27,156 bases of DNA, taken from positions 1-27,156 of the forward strand of contig UQTW01000032.1 of the NCBI GenBank assembly GCA_900544115.1. The letters are read 5' to 3'. Positions 23,981-27,156 of this stretch are shown here, in pieces (within the stretch, counting starts at the first letter, position 1; every line of letters begins with the position of its first letter). This DNA is from an uncultured Collinsella sp. (lineage in GTDB: Bacteria; Actinomycetota; Coriobacteriia; Coriobacteriales; Coriobacteriaceae). The notes beneath the pieces are model-generated. The model saw only the letters and a program-made list of their open reading frames with translations, made no database searches and was not told the origin of the DNA. The position numbers and the translations under genes were made by a program.

Positions 23981-24087
23981 GGTTGGTTCCTCCTTTATGT
24001 AGATGACCATGCAGAGAAGGGACAACCAAGGAGGCAGGTTACTGATGCGGACTCCCGCACGCCCACGACTACCCGACGGGGACTGTG
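23976..24087 (-). promoter_or_regulatory. Candidate yjdF (azaaromatic) riboswitch with start-masking helix
   Basis: The minus-strand leader contains ACAGTCCC, GTCGGGTAGTCG, a hairpin TGCGG-GAGT-CCGCA and then GTAACCTGCCTCCTTGG. These blocks resemble the yjdF RNA motif known upstream of this gene family. Downstream, TGCATGGT (24006-24013) pairs perfectly with ACCATGCA (23976-23983), which includes the start codon, and leaves AAGGAGG in the loop. That is a plausible translational expression platform. The aptamer call is from memory of the motif, not from a covariance model. Confidence 0.65.
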
Positions 24088-24107
24088 TTTTCATCTCTGG
24101 TGCCCGC

Positions 24108-24113
24108 ATTGTA
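24108..24113 (-). promoter_or_regulatory. Candidate -10 element for yjdF
   Basis: TACAAT on the minus strand, about 20 bases before the leader blocks start; CAACAT lies 17 bp further up as a poor -35. Confidence 0.5.
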
Positions 24114-24157
24114 GCACGCGCGGATTTACGATGTTGATCGCCGGCGCCTAGGCGGAG

Positions 24158-24295
24158 ATGAAGGCGGTTCGATCTAGGTCAAGCCGGTCGCTCGTTCATG
24201 AAGCGGCCGATTCCCTGAAAATAAAAGGCGCCCAGGAGGACACCTACAGGCTATCTTCGAAATACTTGGTTTGGGGCAGACGGAGGAAAAAATAG
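24158..24295 (+). CDS. Possible 45-residue basic protein, or gene remnant
   Basis: ATG 24158, with GGCGGAG directly before it (spacing too short), opens a frame ending LSSKYLVWGRRRKK and TAG. The C-terminus is protein-like and very basic. It overlaps the T-run of the RNA element on the other strand. It could be the end of a lost gene. Function unknown. Confidence 0.25.
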   Translation: MKAVRSRSSRSLVHEAADSLKIKGAQEDTYRLSSKYLVWGRRRKK

Positions 24296-24339
24296 GGCAG
24301 AATCGCTCTCACGATCCCGCCCCGCAAATCCGAGGGTTT
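24285..24339 (-). ncRNA. AbiF-associated structured RNA, copy 2
   Basis: Minus-strand reading: a weak AAACCC/GGATTT stem, then GGGGCGGGATCG-TGAGAG-CGATTCTGCCC and TATTTTTT. It matches copy 1 in length, order and the block TCTGCCCTATTTTT. Inner-stem differences keep pairing on the minus strand (G-U allowed) better than on the plus strand, and the T-run fits a minus-strand transcript end. Confidence 0.55.
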
Positions 24340-24416
24340 CTAACTGGCTCCATTATTCCGGGCTTCTCAGTTCTGTCATTGACCCAGGTATCACCCGTCT
24401 CCTATAGCGAGTGAAT

Positions 24417-24472
24417 ATAAAAATAGGGCAGAGTCGCTTGCGCAAGTCCGCCCCTAAAACCGTGAAGGTTTT
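24417..24472 (-). ncRNA. AbiF-associated structured RNA, copy 1 (also abiF terminator)
   Basis: Starting 13 bases after the abiF stop, the minus strand reads AAAACC-TTCAC-GGTTTT, then a stem between AGGGGC and GCCCT with an inner hairpin, then TATTTTTAT. It is a credible terminator for abiF. Its repetition 132 bp further on suggests more than termination. A structured RNA has been described beside Abi_2/AbiF genes; whether this is that motif needs a covariance search. Confidence 0.6.
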
Positions 24473-24484
24473 GCTATCTGCAGG

Positions 24485-25447
24485 CTATTCTACCAACCCG
24501 AGCGATTCTGTCAACCTGCGAAGGAACTCGAGCGCGGAGCGAGCTGCGGCGTCGGGCCCCTTGTCGGGCAGCGCCTCGGTTTCTCCGTCGGCCCTGGCGA
24601 ACATCTCGGCGAGCTCGGATGCGGCGCGCGAGCGCGAGGAGCCCTCGGGTACCAAGCCGGAGTGCGCCACGAGCACGGTCGCGACCTCCTGCATGGCCGT
24701 ATTCCCCATCCACTTCCTCCTGGTCGCCTTGGGGATTCCCACGGCGGCGACCCTTCGGGAGACGCCACTGGACGCCGAGCCCCGGGCGGCGCCCCTCTCG
24801 GCGAAGCAGTTGATCAGGCACGAGCCGTGCGCGGCGCAGTTGCGGACGGACTTCACGCGCTTGAGGTCGTAGTGGGAGGCCTCGAAGCGCCTGTCGCCCC
24901 ATCGCCTGGCGCAGAAGCGCACGAAGTCGATGAGGGTGCCGAACGAGGTGAGCTCAAGGAAGGCCCAGGCAGGCATGTCGCCGGAGTACTTCGCGTAGAG
25001 GCTCGAGCTGTAGGGGCTGCGGCCGCTCATCTTGAGCTCGCGCAGGCGGTACTCCCTGTTTGCAGTGGTAAGCGATGCCATGTAGTCGGCCACGATGGCG
25101 TAGCCGTCCTCTCCACGGTCCTCCATCTCGCGAAGCAGTGTCACCTTCTGGAAGTGCTCGATGTCGAGCGTCATGCCGAGCAGGGCGTGGCGTAGCTCCT
25201 GGTCGAGCGCCGCGAGCAGGCGTAGCTGGCCGAAGTCGAGGTCTACGTAGCGGCCGTCGCGCGGGCCTCCCTCGTATTTCGAGAAGAGTTTGCGATAGGA
25301 TGCGAGCTTGAAGAAGTTGCACTTGTCGCGCAGGTAGTCCTCGGCCTCTTCCTCGGAACACAGCTCGAAGGCTACGCCCTTCTGCTTGAGGTGCTCTATC
25401 TGCTGCTCGATCGTGAGGATCGGCTTCCTATCGTGGGGTTCGGCCAT
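24485..25447 (-). CDS. abiF: AbiF/AbiD-type abortive infection protein (Abi_2, HEPN)
   Basis: This 320-residue protein starts with the Abi_2 pattern KPILTIEQQIEHLKQKGVAF, followed by EEAEDYLRDKCNFFKLASYRKLF (34-56). A HEPN-type Rx4H motif, RNCAAH (R202 to H207), lies in the helix RVKSVRNCAAHGSCLIN, and an earlier helix LRHALLGMTLDIEHFQKV may hold the partner residues. From about 218 on there is a lower-complexity, alanine/arginine-rich C-terminus without recognised features. Members block phage growth, probably by RNA cleavage, and related work links AbiF with an adjacent RNA and with the origin of Cas13. ATG 25447 has AGGAG 8-9 bases upstream. Two copies of a structured RNA with terminators lie directly downstream on the same strand. 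Confidence 0.88.
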   Translation of the reverse strand: MAEPHDRKPILTIEQQIEHLKQKGVAFELCSEEEAEDYLRDKCNFFKLASYRKLFSKYEGGPRDGRYVDLDFGQLRLLAALDQELRHALLGMTLDIEHFQKVTLLREMEDRGEDGYAIVADYMASLTTANREYRLRELKMSGRSPYSSSLYAKYSGDMPAWAFLELTSFGTLIDFVRFCARRWGDRRFEASHYDLKRVKSVRNCAAHGSCLINCFAERGAARGSASSGVSRRVAAVGIPKATRRKWMGNTAMQEVATVLVAHSGLVPEGSSRSRAASELAEMFARADGETEALPDKGPDAAARSALEFLRRLTESLGLVE

Positions 25448-25908
25448 GCTCGTTCTCCTGTCATAAAAAGTATTGCCTATTTTACCAGCATGTTCTCGAC
25501 ATTCGGTGAAGGCCTCATCGTCGACTCATGGGCAAGCCGCCTGATACGACTCCCTTTCCCTGCCAGCAGCGCAGTCGCCTGACCTGCGGCTTTGGAATCG
25601 CGTTGGAAGCCGCCCTCGACCAATCATTTGCAGTTGTTGCGAGTGGCTTGTGCGTGATGCTGCGGTTGAGTTCCAGAAACGGGCGATTCCGCCCAATCGG
25701 GCATCCGAATCACGGCCGGAAGCTCCTTTGGGACAAAAACAAAAACTCAAAGCCCTGAGTTTGAAAAAAGTTTTTGAAGTTGTCCCAGCTTTTGTCCCCG
25801 AAGCCGACGAGACGCGACATCGCGTCATTCGGCGGCACGCGTTCCGTGTCGATGCCGAAAACTGGGTGCAACTGGAATGACGGGACGACAGAACCAAAGC
25901 CACCAGCG
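25448..25908. other. Gene-free region between abiF and repeat D
   Basis: No frame here looks like a real protein. TGGGACAA (25729-25736) can pair with TTGTCCCA (25780-25787) or, as GGGACAAAA, with TTTTGTCCC at 25790-25798, giving alternative folds. Between them AAACTCA/TGAGTTT (25743-25749, 25756-25762) forms a further stem. With the strong terminator at 25925 this could be an untranslated RNA on the plus strand. Confidence 0.4.
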
Positions 25909-25923
25909 AAATAGTGGGAATAA
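25860..25923 (+). repeat. Diverged attachment-like repeat D
   Basis: ACTGGGTGCAACTGGAA (from 25861) matches ACTGGGTGTAAATGGGA of repeat B at 14 of 17 bases. It is followed, 48 bases after its start, by AGTGGGAATA, the last part of the guaA core (25914-25923). It is shorter and more decayed than A or B. Confidence 0.5.
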
Positions 25924-25924
25924 C

Positions 25925-25960
25925 AGCCCTCGAACCCTTTGGTTCGAGGGCTTTCTTTTT
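25925..25960 (+). terminator. Strong Rho-independent terminator
   Basis: AGCCCTCGAACC pairs perfectly with GGTTCGAGGGCT around CTTT, then TTCTTTTT. It starts just after core D. No protein gene precedes it on the plus strand. Confidence 0.9.
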
Positions 25961-25985
25961 GCATCTCTACCTGGGAAAACGACCC

Positions 25986-26066
25986 AATTATTCCCGTGTG
26001 TCCCTACTGGGCGGTACAACGGAGTACTCGGCGGTACGGGAATAATTAGGCCCTGCGGGAATAATT
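25986..26066. repeat. Phased repeats: CGGGAATAATT and GGCGGTAC
   Basis: CGGGAATAATT occurs at 26037 and 26056 (19 bp apart) and inverted at 25986. GGCGGTAC occurs at 26010 and 26030 (20 bp apart). Spacing near two helical turns suggests a protein-binding array, such as an operator, recombination accessory site or iterons. Confidence 0.55.
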
Positions 26067-26256
26067 CACAATTCGGGTCCCCCGAAGGCCGATTTCGAGC
26101 GGATGAAACTGACTTGAAACTGCGAGGCGGATTCAAGCCCTCTTCAATTGCATTCTCCCAGGTCAACAAATGGGAATAAAGAAATGCGAAAATCGGTTTC
26201 CTCAGTTTCAGTGACCCCGAATGCCGCCGAATAACGCCGTGTATTCTGAGCGTATT

Positions 26257-26291
26257 GCTTGCATTGTTGCATTATTTTCCACAATGCAAGC
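26257..26291. promoter_or_regulatory. Inverted repeat upstream of abiE (AbiEi operator)
   Basis: GCTTGCATTGT (26257-26267) and ACAATGCAAGC (26281-26291) are a perfect 11-bp inverted pair just before the abiEi ATG. AbiEi antitoxins are known to repress their own operon by binding inverted repeats in this position. Confidence 0.6.
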
Positions 26292-26903
26292 ATGGAATAA
26301 ATCGAAGTCATACGAGCCACCAACGACATCGCCTCTTCCCAAAGGGGGCTCTTCACATCTGTGCAGGCGAAGGTGCTCGGCGTCGAGCGGTACGCGCTCT
26401 CGAGGCTGGAAGGGCTCGGCAACATAGAGAGGCTCGCGAAGGGCGTCTACCGCATGGGCGGCTCGCCGAGCACGCGGGAGGAGGACGTCCTCGCGGCCTG
26501 ACTGTCGATCGACCCGGGGAGGCGCCCCGTCGCCATGGGGGCGACGGCTGCATGGCTCTACGGCATCGGCGAGGTCAGCCCCTCGCCCTACGAGTTCTGC
26601 ACGCCCGAGAGAAAGCAGACTAAGCGCCCGAACCTGATTCATCAGGAAGCGCCGCCTCGACCCGAAGGACGTGGCGATCGTCTCGGACATCCCGGCGACG
26701 AGGCCCTGGCTCACGGTGGTGGACCTGATAGACTCCGGGGAGGAACTGAGCCTGGTCGCGAACGTGCTCGCGGACGCGCTCGAAAGGGGCCTCGTCGAAG
26801 ACGAGGGCGCGCTGAGGGAGAAAATCGACGCCGGGGGGCAAAAGCCGGGATGCCGGCGGGGGCCAGCCTGTACGATTCGTTAGCTAGGAGGCGGGAAGAA
26901 TGA
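26292..26903 (+). pseudogene. abiEi: AbiEi-type antitoxin/regulator, inactivated
   Basis: The translated fragments read as an AbiEi protein: a winged-helix start (NDIASSQRGLFTSVQAKVLG, then YALSRLEGLGNIERLAKGVY), the core MGATAAWLYGIGEVSPSPYE, VAIVSDIPATRPWLTVVDLI, and an end GMPAGASLYDSLARRREE. The frame is broken at least four times: TAA at 26298 near the start (or a frameshift there), TGA at 26499 where tryptophan TGG is likely original, a frameshift near 26636-26640, and a compensating shift at the G/A run 26838-26846. The final TGA overlaps the abiEii ATG by 4 bases (ATGA), as in intact abiE operons. The antitoxin is very unlikely to be made whole. Confidence 0.75.
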
Positions 26904-27156
26904 CGTACGAGAACGGCGGTCAGCTCGACAGGGCCCTGAAGAGGGCCGTTCGCGACAGGGGCGGTGACCCCGGGGACGGCTGTCGTCGGGCTTTGCGCGA
27001 CCGGTTCCTGCGCAGGGTGTTCAGCAACCCCGACGGCCGGTTTATCCTCAAGGGCGGAAGCGGGCTGCTCGCGCGCATCCCCGACGGCCGCGTCACGCGC
27101 GACATCGACTTCGCGACGGCATCTGTGTTTGATAGCGTTCAATTTACGGGTTGGGG
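26900..27156 (+). CDS. abiEii: AbiEii nucleotidyltransferase toxin, N-terminal part
   Basis: The frame runs off the window after 85 codons. It starts at ATG 26900, with AGGAGG 8-9 bases upstream. The nucleotidyltransferase signature is visible: FILKGGSGLLARIPDG, with the GGS motif, then RVTRDIDFAT, with the catalytic D-x-D. AbiEii transfers nucleotides (GTP-dependent) and causes abortive infection when not held by AbiEi. After DIDFAT the residues no longer look like the family and the DNA becomes AT-richer, so the gene may be interrupted there. A toxin without a working antitoxin would be expected to be inactive. Confidence 0.8.
   Translation, partial: MTYENGGQLDRALKRAVRDRGGDPGDGCRRALRDRFLRRVFSNPDGRFILKGGSGLLARIPDGRVTRDIDFATASVFDSVQFTGW

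Overview
The window looks like a chromosomal segment of a GC-rich gut actinobacterium of the Coriobacteriia, most like Collinsella. This is inferred from gene content and protein style (a fused MurT-GatD, tandem GldA-type dehydrogenases, a polyferredoxin, DUF1648 and TPR proteins), not from a marker gene. The left 15.9 kb is core genome; the right 11.3 kb, starting exactly at the 3' end of guaA, is an accessory defence island.

Core part. Bases 1-800 hold no protein gene. They hold an inverted-repeat element (112-332), a tRNA-Glu(TTC) on the minus strand with its terminator, a duplicated copy of that tRNA flank, and a palindromic repeat. A minus-strand operon follows (5146 to 804): two helical-repeat proteins of unknown function, then one 725-residue protein that joins the MurT ligase and the GatD glutaminase. 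These two normally separate proteins amidate D-glutamate of lipid II. Next, on the plus strand, are three iron-type alcohol/polyol dehydrogenases (5647-9270, the last two GldA paralogues), a four-cluster ferredoxin protein, the GTPase YchF and a DUF1648 membrane protein. A small divergent regulatory pair (12271-12955) surrounds a perfect 26-bp palindrome. L-asparaginase (ansA) and GMP synthetase (guaA) close the core.

Island. The last 15 bases of guaA (codons I-E-W-E-stop) recur at 16300, 20003, 22564 and, diverged, near 25909. At the first two repeat copies, and partly at the fourth, related sequence precedes the core; it includes 10-bp phased AAACTGG-type repeats. I read this as a tandem array of attachment sites at the guaA integration hotspot that splits the island into cassettes: (1) an orphan, truncated RelB/DinJ antitoxin; (2) a KAP NTPase plus a DUF262-DUF1524 (GmrSD-like) nuclease; (3) three SAM methyltransferases; (4) a ToxN/AbiQ-like ribonuclease toxin behind a structured leader, a yjdF gene with a likely riboswitch, and an AbiF/Abi_2 HEPN protein followed by two copies of a small structured RNA; (5) a decaying AbiE pair cut by the window end. 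No integrase is visible, so mobility would be supplied from outside the window.

The most noteworthy points are the guaA-derived att array, two separate RNase-toxin genes each beside structured RNA, the KAP-GmrSD pair and the MurT-GatD fusion. All family calls are by eye from motifs; no database search was run.
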